Below are positions 31,640 through 43,403 of a stretch of DNA of 64,000 nucleotides, in pieces. The position numbers were made by a program, and so were the translations under genes. Origin of the DNA: Phorcus lineatus. Taxonomy: Eukaryota > Mollusca > Gastropoda > Trochida > Trochidae. The notes under the pieces were generated by a model. It saw only the letters and a list, made by a program, of their open reading frames with translations, was not told the origin of the DNA and did no database searches. Within the stretch, counting starts at the first letter, position 1. Every line of letters starts with the position of its first letter. Where the stretch lies: positions 15,035,304-15,099,303 of the forward strand of contig OV121090.1 in the NCBI GenBank assembly GCA_921293015.1, given 5' to 3'.

Positions 31640-34600
31640 TCTTTATTTCAGTACGTGTGGCCTCCGGCCCATATACAGGTTACAGTGAGCAGGTTGGATA
31701 ATCTTATAACAATTGTCGTCTTAGACGTAATGCATGATGGGTATATAACTGTAGAGCTTTTATAACATTCACTTTACAAGATGCCATTAAATTGATGAAG
31801 CTAGTTTTTAAGTTATATGAGGTACAAATAAATGGTAAATATTTAAATCTAAGTTTCCTAAATGCTGGACACATCATAACAAAATGAAATTCATCTTCAA
31901 CCATATTTAAATCACATACTTTACACAACCTCATTGTTTTGATAACATTACAATATCGCCCAAGTTCAACTTGCAATCTGGCCATGCCAATACGCAGTTT
32001 TGTCATATCACGACGGTAAAGAGAGCAATCACCATTAGTTAAGTATATTTCTGGTTGTAAATTTAATTTAAAAGATGAATAACATTCATATCTACTACTA
32101 ACTGCATTGTAAGGTAGAATTCCATTCCTGAGTTAAGACATCAGTAACCCGTTGCTTGAATTCTGCCAAAAACAATTCAACACTGCCAACACCTTGAAAT
32201 ATCCAGACGTAGCCAAAGCCATAACTATACAAGACGGATATCGATGAGCAGGCATGCGAATAACTCTGAGCCAAAATTTAATGCACCTCATCAAAGAGGT
32301 CAAGTATACAGGCAATCTGCCACATTCGCCCATAACTAAAACGTTTGGAGCCCTTTTACCAATATTAAGAAAACGTTTACAAGCCAAAGTATGTACTCTC
32401 TCTATGCTCTCCATACGTTGGAAGCCCCACAACTCCGAGCCATATAACAAGATGGGCATAATCTGCAGATCAAATATTGTAAAAAATACCTTGTAGGAAA
32501 ACTGTCCATAAGAATACATAGTCTTCAGAACTTCAAAAAGTGCTTTCTTGGCTTTTATAGCAATATAATTACAACTTTGAGAAAAACTAAGTTTACTTGT
32601 CAAGACCATACCTAGATAATTATAACTAGTAGCTACATTAACATTACTTCCACAATCTGTCCATTTCTCGAAACGAGACAACCTTCCCCCTTTTCTAAAG
32701 ACCATTATTTTAGTTTTTGACATATTAACTGTTAAGTCCCATGATCCACAGTAATTTTGAAGAATATCAAGCCGCTTTTGTAAACTATTAACACTATCTG
32801 CAACAAGAATTACATCATCCGCGAAAAGAAGCAAGAAAATTTCAATGAGGTCAGGATACAACTGAATACCTCTGCTGTCCGAATGAATCATTTCCTCTGC
32901 CAACTCATTAATGAATAAGGAAAACAATACAGGACTCAAGACACAGCCTTGCCTAACTCCATTCGGACACTCAAAGAAATCAGAAAACCCTTCATTTGTC
33001 TTAACACAGGATCTAAAAGCACTGTACATACTCTTAACACTTTCGAATAACCTTCCCTTCAGACCAATTTTATGAAGAAGTAACAACAGCTTATTTCTAT
33101 TGACAATATCAAAGGCCTTTTTGAAGTCTACAAAAGCTACATAAAGTCTACCCCTGTTCTTTGATAAATACTTTTGCACAAGTGCGCATAAAATAAAAAG
33201 ATTATCAGCCGTAGCATAACCGGCTCTGAAACCAGACTGGGATTCTGAAATAAGTGACTCATCATTAGCCCATTTAGTTATCCTACTGTTAAGTATTCCA
33301 ATATATATTTTACTAAAGATTGATAATAATGTTATGCCTCTATAATTATCTGTGCAGTCACGAGGACCTCCTTTGTGCAGCGGAACAATGATACCCTCTG
33401 ACCACTTTGAAGGGAAAACACCTGTAGCGTAAATAATATTGAACAATTTAACCATGTAGTTTATCAAAAATTGATTTCCATATAAAAACATCTCTGCCAA
33501 AAGTTTATCAGTACCTGCCGATTTACCAGACTGTATAACCTCATCCTCACCTATAGGACAATCAAACCGCTCGCACACATCCTCACTATCAACGACACCT
33601 GTACCCGAGTAACTCTCACGCTCCTCGACAGAGATGTCAATTTCACCTGACACACTCCCAGCGACGTTATATAACCTAGTGAAATGAGCAAACCAGTCTG
33701 CACGTGAAATCGGTGCAGGGACAGACCTCTTACGCATACGTCTTAAACAGGACCAAAATAGACAGATGATCTTTATTTGAGGCTGATATACATAATTTAT
33801 CCACCTCTTTCTTATTAAATGCCTGTTTTTTATCTTTAACTGTTGACTTATAATTATTCAAGACGAATTTATACTGAATGTAAGTATGGTGAGATTTACA
33901 GTTTCTATGTCGCCTGAGCAACCTTCTACTATTCAACTTTAGATTATAACATTCTTTGTCATACCATAAATTTTTAACATGTTTGTATTTACAAATTGAA
34001 GGTTTGAGAAAACGTTTTGATGCATCACAAATAACATTATTAAACATTACTATAGATGAATCAATGTTGGTATGAAGCATATCAATAGCATTGTTTATAG
34101 CAGACAATGATTCATCACATGACAGATTGTTCAGATATACATCCACATTCGATTCATCCCAGACATATTTATCAGTCTCTGTATGTACAGTATTTAACTC
34201 TAGAGTACCTGTAGAAAATGTCACTGGTAGATGTTTAGACTCTGATCTGTTTACAAGCTTAAACTCGTGGATAGCGGATAACAGTTCAGAGGATGCAATG
34301 CAATAATCAATTGCACTTGCACCGGTTTCACAAAAGAACGTGAATTTACCAGTAGATGTGGACATTCGACCGTTGAAAATAGATATATTAAGCGTCTGGC
34401 ACAGTTCCAAAAGAGAATGACCAAACTGGTTGACATTGTTGTCCTCGTTTGTTCTCAGTGTTGATAATCCATCGTTGAAAATATCATCTTCTTCAACATG
34501 CCTGTTTGGTTCAATATAATCAAGCAATTGTCCAGTCCTAGAGTTAAAGTCACCACATAACAATATTGGAGGGTCTGATTTAACTTTTTGTAATATATCC

Positions 34601-35050
34601 AAAATAAATTCTTCCAACATAATTATTCCATTTTTGATAACACTTTCATTGTAAAACGATGCATACCTAGGTGGAATGTACAAAAATCCTAGTAAAATGT
34701 CATTTTCAACACCAAACAAGTGCTTGTCAACTATAAAGAATACACCCAAATGACATTGATAGATACAAGTGAAATATTTAACGATATTTGTCCTAATAAA
34801 TACAGTTATTCCACCACAATAACGACCCTTGTCATAAAACCTGGTAGCTTTCTGAGTAAAGCATTTATAGTCCCCAAAACTTGGGTAGTTAATATCTTTC
34901 TCCGTCCATGTCTCAAGGAGAGCAATAACACTATATTGTAATATAAAATCAATGAAATCTACATCATCTAATTTTGACATTAAACCCTCAATGTTCCAAA
35001 TTATATAATCACATTTTACGGCATTAGTACACAAGCCTTGACCACACCCC
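31640..35050 (-). mobile_element. Near-intact CR1/jockey-like LINE
   Basis: Minus-strand LINE of about 3.4 kb with endonuclease, RT and C-terminal zinc region in order, and a 3' end with the GGGCC...GGCC motif and AATAAA (about 31645-31690). Only two coding lesions are visible, making it the best-preserved LINE in the window. The 5' UTR and 5' limit are not certain, and no ORF1 is seen upstream to 35600. Confidence 0.85.
31704..35034 (-). pseudogene. LINE ORF2: endonuclease, reverse transcriptase, zinc region
   Basis: Endonuclease in 35034-33730: IIWNIEGLMSKL, ILLCGDFNSRTGQLLDYI, SAIDYCIASSELL, ESKHLPVTF. RT in 33737-32133: SAGTDKLLAEM, IIVPLHKGGPRDCTDNYRGI, VAFVDFKKAFDIVNRNKLL, GVRQGCVLSPVLFSLFINEL, LLFADDVILVAD with the catalytic Asp pair, YNYLGMVLTSKLSF, MGECGRLPVYL. 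C-terminal zinc-type segment in 32006-31704: LCKVCDLNMVEDEFHFVMMC. The endonuclease and RT frames overlap by 8 bases and are offset by one base. RT and zinc segment are in the same frame, separated by one TAA at 32133-32135. Everything else is open over about 1,100 codons. Confidence 0.88.
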
Positions 35051-35585
35051 TACTTAGTTGTTCCTTTATTTTTAGTGTTAAAAAGTGTTAAAAAATAACT
35101 GAGTTGAGAGTAGAGCAGAGTTACCGCCCTGAACGTGACATCTTACACTCTGTCTCAAAAAAATTATTATAAAGGACATTTTTGGTTAAGGTACCAGCAA
35201 GATGCAGAGATAGAAATGGGTATCGATATAGCCAAAAGTCGTGAGACAGGTAGCCAAAGTGGAGAGGTAAATGGACGCCAGCAATGGATCTCAGATATCG
35301 ACAGTTTGCTGTTTTCACAACGCTAACTATCAAATGCTGTCCAGCAAGACATTATGCAGTATGTATTCAAAATCGAATATTGCGTTGAATATATATTATG
35401 AACTTCCACATACAAACAATTATGATAAAAGCGCGTGCGAAGCGTGCCACTCTGGAAGTTTGATGTTGTCTGACCCGCTTCTCAAATGATCATTGCCGGT
35501 GACGTTGACTGAATCCGGGACTTCCAAAGAAAACAAAAGCTACAGGATCTGAGGAACCAGACGCTGGTGACTTGAGTGTGAAGGA
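35051..35585. other. Unassigned spacer, possibly LINE 5' UTR
   Basis: Short open frames on both strands cancel each other out. No protein family recognised. Confidence 0.4.
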
Positions 35586-35960
35586 ATCAAGTCAAGTCAA
35601 GTCAAAGAGTTTATTGTATTTAAGGCCTTCGGCCCACATATAAAATTACATATACAAATAGTGAAGACACAAATAATATACAATTCAACAAATGACAGTT
35701 GAAAAATCCCGTTACTAGTTATTTTTTAACAGTTCATCTCTAAGTCTTATACTATGCTTGATAAATAATGATAAATGGAGAATAACATTTTCGTTTTGAG
35801 AGGACATTAAGGATGTAAAGGCAACATTAGGTGATTTTGATAATCTATTGATGCTCTTTCCCAACAAATTGACTTTGAATTCAACTATTCGCTTTATGAG
35901 CGAAACACTTACTTCCTTGAAAACCGTCATAGACCAGAACACAATCAACACCAATACGCA
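35586..35960 (-). mobile_element. LINE 3'-end fragment
   Basis: Minus-strand C-terminal piece ending SLFIKHSIRLRDELLKNN, then a 3' UTR with GTGGGCCGAAGGCCTT, AATAAA and a (TTGAC)n tail (35586-35612). It shares the GGGCC...GGCC hairpin motif with the LINE ends at 8715-8735 and 31655-31680, so all three belong to one broad family. Confidence 0.7.
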
Positions 35961-35997
35961 ACTGGAAAGGATCTAAACAGAGAACAGTGAATCAAAG

Positions 35998-36220
35998 ATG
36001 ACCATTAAAAGACAGTCAACAATTATTTCATCCTCAGAAAACAAAATTGACAAAACCGAATCCTACTTTACTCATAACAATCGGCTATTATTTGGTCTGA
36101 AATTGAAAGATAAAGAAAATAATAAGAACACAAAAGTGATTTTTCAGAGGTTTTTGAAGGATGACCTGTAGATTGAAGATGCAGATGATATACTGTTTGA
36201 CGCTGTACATGGACTTTAAT
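35998..36220 (+). pseudogene. LINE ORF1-like fragment
   Basis: The plus-strand frame reads NRLLFGLKLKDKENNKNTKV, FQRFLKDDL, a stop, then IEDADDILFDAVHGL. The pattern (short hydrophobic strand, acidic loop, I..A..I...HRLG-like end) resembles L1-type ORF1 RNA-binding proteins. Short, so only moderately sure. Confidence 0.45.
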
Positions 36221-36309
36221 TGTTTTTAAATTTGTGGGCCCATGTCAAGATATAAGAAATTCTACTTTAATGGCAATTCTATGGAAACTGTTAATGCATA
36301 TACATATTT

Positions 36310-36678
36310 GTGTTCATATCAGAATTTGCATTCTTTGAGAGCGATTCCCCCAAATTTTATAAAACCCATAAGTCTTTACTTACCTGTGAACATAGACGTG
36401 TATTCCCCTTATTTATAAGTGGATTTCTGAGCAGAAAAAAAAACATATATAGTAATGACGCCAACATATGTAAACACTGTAATGTGCCACTAGGTGAAAA
36501 ACATGTATTGTATGACTGTGTTTATTTTGCAAAAGAGAGAGAACGTTTCATCCCATAATGTAAAAGCATCAGGAATATTAATGCTTCAAATTTATGCCTT
36601 TTGAATGATAATGATTTTATCAGTCTTGCAAAATTCTTTAAACGTGTATTTGAATGTGAAAAAAAAGTAACTCTGTAA
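36310..36678 (+). pseudogene. LINE C-terminal zinc-region fragment
   Basis: The plus-strand frame has TCEHRRVFPLFISGFLSRK, then ICKHCNVPLGEKHVLYDC and VYFAKERERFIP, a stop, and a same-frame tail ending FECEKKVTL. The CKHC...HVLYDC spacing is the zinc knuckle of a LINE ORF2 C-terminus. The RT is missing. Confidence 0.65.
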
Positions 36679-37187
36679 CATATTCTTGCAATCTAATTTG
36701 TACTTTGAGTCATTGGCCTTTCTACAAATTAAATATCTTGAATCTTGATCATGAATTTTTAATCTTGAATATCAACGCCAAAAACAATTTTATGGATCTT
36801 TGTTGCATGTTATTATGTATGAAATATGCTCTAAATATTATAAAAGTACTGAAGTTGATAAGCCACGTGTACCCACTACTGTTGCACAAGTGGTGATTCT
36901 TTCACATCTTATTGGAAGCAGTATCAATAGGAGGGATATAAAAGGAAGAATTTTATAATGAAATTGATAAAAATTAACACTTTTTTTTTATTACACAGAA
37001 CTTACCACGATTTTACATTGACTTCGACTCTATGTGGTGAAGAGTCGTGTAGTGTTCTTATTAGTAATTAAATGTACATCGTGTGTAAACTTATTACCTA
37101 ATATAGAAAAAGAAAGAAGTGAGGAGACAGAGATCACATAAAGAGGATAGAGAAAAAGTGGAAAGATAGGGGAGATAATAGAAAGGG
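36679..37187. other. Spacer between LINE fragments
   Basis: AT-rich. The right part (about 37020-37187) is probably the 3' UTR of the minus-strand LINE that follows. Confidence 0.45.
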
Positions 37188-40027
37188 TTAAGTAGAGAAG
37201 CAGCCAGTCCACTTCTTCAAAAAAGTTTCATTATCTTCACCAAATATATATTTTTCAACATCATAGTGAAACTTTATAATGTTCTTTAAATGTTTAAAGT
37301 TTAATTCTTTGGTCATACACTTACATCTGTAGATGTACTTTTTAATGATAGTAAATAGAAAGTTGACAAGAATGCTTTCGTTGGGGTCGCCAAGGAGAAA
37401 TGAGAAGAGATTAAAATCAATATTATGACCGGTTTCATTTTCAAACCATATCCGACAGTTTTCTAAATGTAACTGCACTTTGTAGCAGCAATAAAACAAG
37501 TGTTCAATCGTTTCATTTTCCCATTCACATAAACAGCATCGCTGATCTTCATTTTGCCCAATGGTGTAAAGAAAAGATTTAGTCACAATATTAATTGTAG
37601 AAGTCGATATTGAAAGTTTCGGATTTTGTTGTCGATAGATGATTTTTGCTTAATCTCGAAGCACTTTGACATGTGCTTTTTCCTAATGACATGGTTAATT
37701 TTGCTTTCCCATTTATGGCAGAATATTTCCAATGAGACCTGATTTTGTTCACACAAGAGTTGGTATATGAATTTGCACTCTTCGGAGCGAATAAGACGTT
37801 CTAATAAGTTGCAATTCCGCACAGGAATGATCATAGGGAGAATCTGGTGTTGATAGTGGAAATATGTTCATTGGGAAGATATTTAAGCAATTTGAAATAA
37901 GCTAGATATGTATCGCATATATTGAATTTATTTTGAATTAATTTATACTCTTTGATTTCACATGTTTTTGTGAAAATTTGATAGACATGTTTTAGTCCTT
38001 TATCGTGCCATGAGATAAAGAAATTTACATCTTTGTTTGCAACAAAATTCATCATTGGGTTTTCTAAGAAAGAACTGATATCAGATATATCGTCACTTCG
38101 CAGTTCTGCGTAACTGGTTATAACATCTCTCCAAAAAGAATTTTTTATCAGTTTACTTGTTCTTTGTAACCCTCGTTTTTGGAAGTTAACCAAAGTGAGA
38201 TCATTACATGGATATAAACATAATTTAGAGAAGTTTTGCTAAAGGCCATCTGTTGATATTCGTTTGATCCACTTGATTTTAAGATATTTATCTAAATTAC
38301 GAAAGTCTTTATTTTGTCTCCTTTTCCAGACCATATAAATCTATGTAGAATAGTATCTAGACATTTAAAAAAAGTCATTATCTTGGTCTGGGAGGGATGT
38401 AAAGAGATGTGTAAACAATGGGAGTATTTGGGACTTTATTATTGTTACCTTTCCTCTTAAAGTTAGTATCCGTGTGGACTATAAGAATAGACGTATTCTA
38501 GCTTTTTCAAATTGTTTTTCGAAATTCGACTTTATCATATTTTGAAGATCAAAATTGAAGATGATGCAAAGTATTTTAAAGGGTTCTTTTGACCAGCGTA
38601 AGGGGATACGCGGGCAAATTTTTTCAGTGCTATTTTTCTTAGACCCAATCCAAATAAGCATACTTTTATCGTAATTAATGTTTAAACCTGAGCATGCAGC
38701 GAACTTCTTCAAAATGTCAATTAATTCTGATAGGCTTGTCTCTGATCCATAGAGTGTAAAATTTGTATCATCTGCATATTGAAAGATACAATATTCCACT
38801 CATTTGACATTTATACAGTTAATTTTTTTGTTTTTCTTAATGCTTATAGACAGGAGCTCGGCACATATGATAAAAAGGTATGGAGAAACGGGATCACCTT
38901 GTCTACATCCTCTCCCTAGATTGAAGTACTCAGAGATATTACCAGCATTTATCATTGCACTTACAATGTTATTTTGAAAAATTTTGAATGAGATACCAAA
39001 AATGAAAGTTTCTAATGCCTTATCGATATATTTATATCTAAATATGATTCCTTTTATTTTCTCTGTTCTTAGATTTTCCAACAATTCTGTGCAAGATTCG
39101 AGCTTATTTTTATCCTCATTGCTTGAGTCATACGATTGTGATTCTAAATTGCGGACACTTTCTTCTAGGAGTTTTTCTCTTTTTTTGTTTTCCTTATTCT
39201 TATTAATAGAGTATGAAATTGTTTCACCTCTTATTTTCATCTTCAGTAATTCGAAAAAGGTTTGATTGTTTATATTGTATTTCACATCTTCTAAGTCAGA
39301 AGGATCACCTGATAACTGTTTGTTGAATGACATCTTTTACTAATTTTACATACTGGGTATCATGTAGGAGTAAAGAGTTAAATTTCCAATAACCTGGTCC
39401 TCTTTCTACTGGTTTCATGGATAACTCCAATGTTATGTAAGAGTGGTCAGATTCATACCTTATTCCGATAGAACATTTCTTAACAATAGATACTAGATCT
39501 TCTGTGATAAGAAAGTAATCTAATCGGCTTTGTTTAATAGGCGATTTTTGTCGCCAAGTGAATTGGATTTTATCAGGATTGAGGAATCTCCAAGGATCGA
39601 CGAGTTCTAATTTGTCTTTCATTTCTTTTATGGCATTATTAGCTTGTAAGTTGTTTTTATGTTTGTAATTGAAGGTGTCGAGATTATAATCTTGAACAAC
39701 ATTCCAATCACCGGCAAGAATCGGGCTTCCTGGGAGTTGAACTAGTTGTAACATAAGTTTTGTAAAGAAATCAGGTGAGTCGGGATTTGGGCCGTAGAGG
39801 TTGACTATAGACATACGCGTATCTTCTACATCAATGTCGAGGATAATAAAACGACGGTTTTCATCGTTTTTAATTTCATGAACGTGATAGTCAAAGTTAC
39901 TTGTACCGTGTGAAAAATATGCGCAAAATCCCCATTCTGTCGCCCAGGTTTGTTCATTATTAATTGTGCTATGTGTTTCTTGTAGGAAAATAATTGAGGA
40001 TTTTTTACTCTTAAGAAAATTAAACAA
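37188..40027 (-). pseudogene. L1/Tx1-like ORF2: endonuclease, reverse transcriptase, zinc knuckle
   Basis: Endonuclease in 40027-39305: IIFLQETHSTINNEQTWATE, IVNLYGPNPDSPDFF, GSPILAGDWNVVQDYNLD, SRLDYFLITEDL, YESDHSYITLELS. RT pieces in 39333-38479: [53 protein letters not shown]-terminal pieces in 38193-37188 include CCLCEWENETIEHLFYCCY. Between YKYIDKAL and ETFIFG the usual RT finger and AFD region is missing, so there is an internal deletion as well as at least five frame breaks. Homologous in order and motifs to the LINE at 2-1962. Confidence 0.83.
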
Positions 40028-40799
40028 GTCTCTTCTCTTCAGTGGAGACCGCTAGCATTCTTAGAAATAATAGTTAAATCAGCCATGTAGGTTATCGTCA
40101 GTTGTTATTTGAAAAGGTTGAATATATGTGAGAAGGAGGAATGTTCAATTTCAAATTCGAGCAAAGACTGGAGGAAGACTTAATATAACCGTTGCAATAA
40201 AAGAAAAAAGAATCACCATGAAGAGTGTCAGTGAAAGTGAAAGAAAGAGCGATAAAGTGAAAAGGAAAGATATAGAAAAATAAAAATAAAAAACCTGCAG
40301 AATTACCATCTCTTGGGTACATTCCATTTGTGTCCATGTATAAACACAAAAATCATAACAACTTTTACAGTGTAATTGTAAACTGAAAGTTTTGGGAGTG
40401 ATCTGAAAGAAAAGAAAAAACAACAACAAAAAACCCTAAAAAAAGATAAAAAGAAAAAAAGAAAACCACAAAACAAAACTCAAGTCCTTTCACATGTTGA
40501 GATTCGATTATCTCAATATTATTAAGGGGAGAGAACTTCTGGAGAACACTATTATATTGACCTTTTCTCTCAAGGAAAACGAAACGTTCATAAAATATGT
40601 TAAATTATACCATATTTCTATTGAGTTTCTTTTGTAGTCTCTGTCCAAAAGAAAGTAGGGGTCTGTCTTTAAATTATCAATAATATGAAAGTTAAGATAT
40701 TTGTATATATCATTCAGATCGTTCAGACTTGAAAGAGTTTGTTGTAATTTGGTTGTCTCACATCGTCCAGAAGTTGCGCATATCCACTGAATCGTGTAG

Positions 40800-41581
40800 A
40801 TCTCACAGTTACCTGCATGGTTACAGAACACAATCAACGACTGAGAGTAGCATCTATGTCGTCATGCGGGTAGAACTTGAACTTTTGACCTTGTTTGGTT
40901 TGACCATATACACGACCATTAAATTACCATGCATTCTCAATGTTTTTGTGTGCATTCAGTCTGTTAATCAGCAAAACATTAGCCTTTGTCACGTCGTCAG
41001 ACAGACTGAAAGAGCGACTTTCTTTAAGTTGCCTCCTAGCTCTCAACACACGCATCTTTATATCTGATGAGGCGAGCTTCACCAACACAGGTTTTACGAT
41101 CGACTTGTCACGGTGGTCAATCCTGTGAATAGCCAGAATTTCATATTCTGTAATCACTACTCCCCCCTTATCTTTCATGGTACTGATGAATAATTCCTTG
41201 AGATTCTCCTCTTTTTGTTCTGGAAGATTAAAGATTTTGACATTGTTCTTCCTAGAGAATTGTTCATTTTGATTAGCCAGAGAGAATGCAGATTCGGCCA
41301 TTTTAGAAGTGTTTTCAAGCTTTAGACTTCAGTAGCAACTCGTTTTGAAGCTGGTCATTTTGAGTTTTTAACGAAAAAAGCTCATTTGACATTTTGTCGA
41401 CATCAAGTTCCTTACAGATTTCTCTCTTTATTTCATTCTTTAGAGATTCGCGAATGGAATCTATAACGCTAGTGACAGCTGTTTTTATGTATTCTTCGAG
41501 TTCGGAGTTCTTTGGTATTTCAAGTAGAGTTTTCTGTATTTCAGCCAACTCTTCACTATGGTCAACTTTTTTCGGCCCCAT
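40800..41581 (-). pseudogene. L1-type ORF1 (coiled coil, RRM, C-terminal domain)
   Basis: ORF1 proteins coat LINE RNA and act as nucleic-acid chaperones. The start is best placed at MGPKKVDHSEEL (41581). The first ~90 residues are a heptad-like coiled coil (LAEIQKTLLEI, ELFSLKTQNDQLQNELLLKS). After a frame change near 41310 follows the RRM-like part: NNVKIFNLPEQKEENLKELF, ILAIHRIDHRD, PVLVKLASSDIKMRVLRARR. A degraded C-terminal domain continues with FNGRVYGQTKQGQKFKFYPH (near 40900), with stops on both sides. At least three lesions. Confidence 0.75.
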
Positions 41582-41608
41582 ATTCAAAAAATGATGCGTG
41601 ATATTCAA

Positions 41609-42250
41609 AAGTATGTTAACAGTTTCATATGAATATATATCTGCTTGAGAAAGAACTATATTGAAGTCAGTCTTCGCACGAAGTACACAAGCTGACCTTT
41701 GACCTTACGAGAAACGTGGAGTAAATATTTTCTTGGGAAGTGTTAATTAAGTCACTTTTTTTTACATACAGTTGAACGAACGTGATAATTATGATGTCAA
41801 CTTACATCGAGGCTTGAAAACGTTCAGTAGTTCATCTTCTATGAAGAGATATATGGGCGTTTAGCGAGAGCCAAATTGAAGCACGACTCACATGTCGCCA
41901 ACCAAGGGAGGCAATTAACACTTGATAACACTATGGAACAATGATTTGACATGTTGCAAGGGACATGTTAAAGGGGATCACAAACCCAAGCTGAATCTGT
42001 TAGCAGCGTCTACTACTTATGATTGGGAAAAAAGCAGCAGAGTATTGACAATACTAATATGTAAATATAGTCGCAAGCGACGACAAAAGGATTCAGCGCA
42101 TAAAAAGCACATTCAGTACAAAGATAGTGATGTTAGCTAGCTTCACTGAAAATTTCATGAAGATTGATGCACACATTAAGCTTCAGGGGCATGTTTTACC
42201 TGAAAATTGCGATAATTGCAAAGAAGTTGATAATGTGCAAAAAGAATGCT
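41609..42250. other. Spacer between the L1-like LINE and the 42-43 kb repeats
   Basis: Likely LINE 5' UTR at first, then unassigned sequence. An AAAGGATTCAGCG at 42087 resembles half of the hairpin at 43373. Confidence 0.4.
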
Positions 42251-42257
42251 ACTTAGG

Positions 42258-43330
42258 AATTCGCCGTGATTTGCTTTTTTGCTCGTGATGTAATTGCCTA
42301 TCGTTTAAAACAACTTACAGGTCTCCAAGTGCATTTTGAAAAAAATGTCCCATGTTAATTTTTCGAAATTTGGATCGTACTGTGCCTTTAAGGCTTAAGC
42401 CGATTAAGCCCAAAAGCTTATTGTGGCTTCGTCTCATGCAGTTCTATCAGACTGGTAACTTTGGCTGAAATAGCTTGAGCGGTTTTGGCTGAATCGTGTT
42501 AACAAGAATCGTCGAATCATGACAAGCAATTTCTGGAACAAATAAGTTGATATTGTGCAAAAACTATAATAGTTATGAAATCGTCATGATTGACTTTTTT
42601 GTTCATACTGTTATTACGCTTCATTCAAAACAAGTTTCAGGTCTCTAAGTGCATTTTGAAAAAATTGCCCATGTTATTTTTTTGTAACCATATTTTTGAT
42701 GTTTTTGATCGTTTATTGTGAACAAAATTGACTGTTCGCGATCAATGTTTTAACAGTTTCTGTAAGTGAACATACTGGTCTTACATTCCTGAAAAAATAT
42801 TGCAATTGTGAGTCTAACTTTTAGAGTTATCTTCCTTTGAACATGCTTATATGAGCTATGTCGCCCGACTTTGAAGGGTTGCTGAGAAAAAAGTTTTAAT
42901 GTTAGGACCTTGAAAAATATAAATTCAAAATTACAATGCTTCAGCTACATTGAGTATGAATTTCAGCTCTTAGATGCAAGTATCTTCAGAGAAGAAGATT
43001 CTCAAAGATGCATGGGGTCCGTAAATTTCAAAAAGTTAATTAAAGCAATATGGCGGCCAAACTGCTGATGCTACGAATTTGCCATGATTGACTTTTTTGC
43101 TTACAATGTTACTGTGCATCGTTTAAAAAAAGTTGCAAGTCTCTAAGTGCATTTTGAAAGTTTTTCCCATGTTAATTTTTCGAACTTTGGAGGGTACTGT
43201 GCCTTTAATGCTTAAGCCGATTAAGCCCAAAAGCTTATTGCGGCTTCGTCTCATGAAGCTCTACAAGACTGGTAAGTTTGGCTTTAATAGCTTGAGCGGT
43301 TTTGGTTAAATCGCGGCGACAAAATCGGTG
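42258..43330 (+). repeat. Three diverged direct repeats
   Basis: Blocks starting near 42258, 42576 and 43072 share TGCTTTTTTGCTC-like, CTCTAAGTGCATTTTGAAA and CCCATGTTAATTTTT. The first and third continue for about 250 bp through AAGCCGATTAAGCCC, CAAAAGCTTATTG and GGCTTCGTCTCATG to TAGCTTGAGCGGTTTTGG. No coding sequence. Likely the body of an unnamed repeat family. Confidence 0.7.
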
Positions 43331-43372
43331 GAATAAAAAAAAAAATAATAATAAAACACGCCAATAACAATA

Positions 43373-43403
43373 AGGATTCAGCAAAATTGCTGAATCCTTA
43401 ATA
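43373..43403. repeat. Perfect hairpin at the end of the repeat block
   Basis: 13-bp perfect inverted arms AAGGATTCAGCAA and TTGCTGAATCCTT around two A bases, preceded by an A-rich stretch with AATAATAATAAAAC. It looks like the terminal stem-loop of the repeat family to its left. Confidence 0.75.

Larger units (their letters stand above)
37188..41608 (-). mobile_element. Two-ORF L1/Tx1-like LINE, full-length span but decayed
   Basis: Minus-strand element with ORF1 (about 41581-40800) upstream of ORF2 (40027-37188). The ORF1 coiled coil plus RRM-like fold and the ORF2 thumb style match the L1/Tx1 group, as does the LINE at the left edge. An A/T-rich interval of about 450 bp lies between the ORFs. 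The 3' UTR runs to about 37020. Confidence 0.85.

Noticed and set aside
32254-32496. Plus-strand open frames within the LINE regions (for example 32254-32496, 34091-34306, 38984-39265)
   Set aside because: They lie opposite well-recognised LINE coding frames and have no motifs of their own.
43373-43403. Helitron 3' end
   Set aside because: The hairpin is there, but no CTRR end at the usual distance and no AT insertion context could be confirmed.
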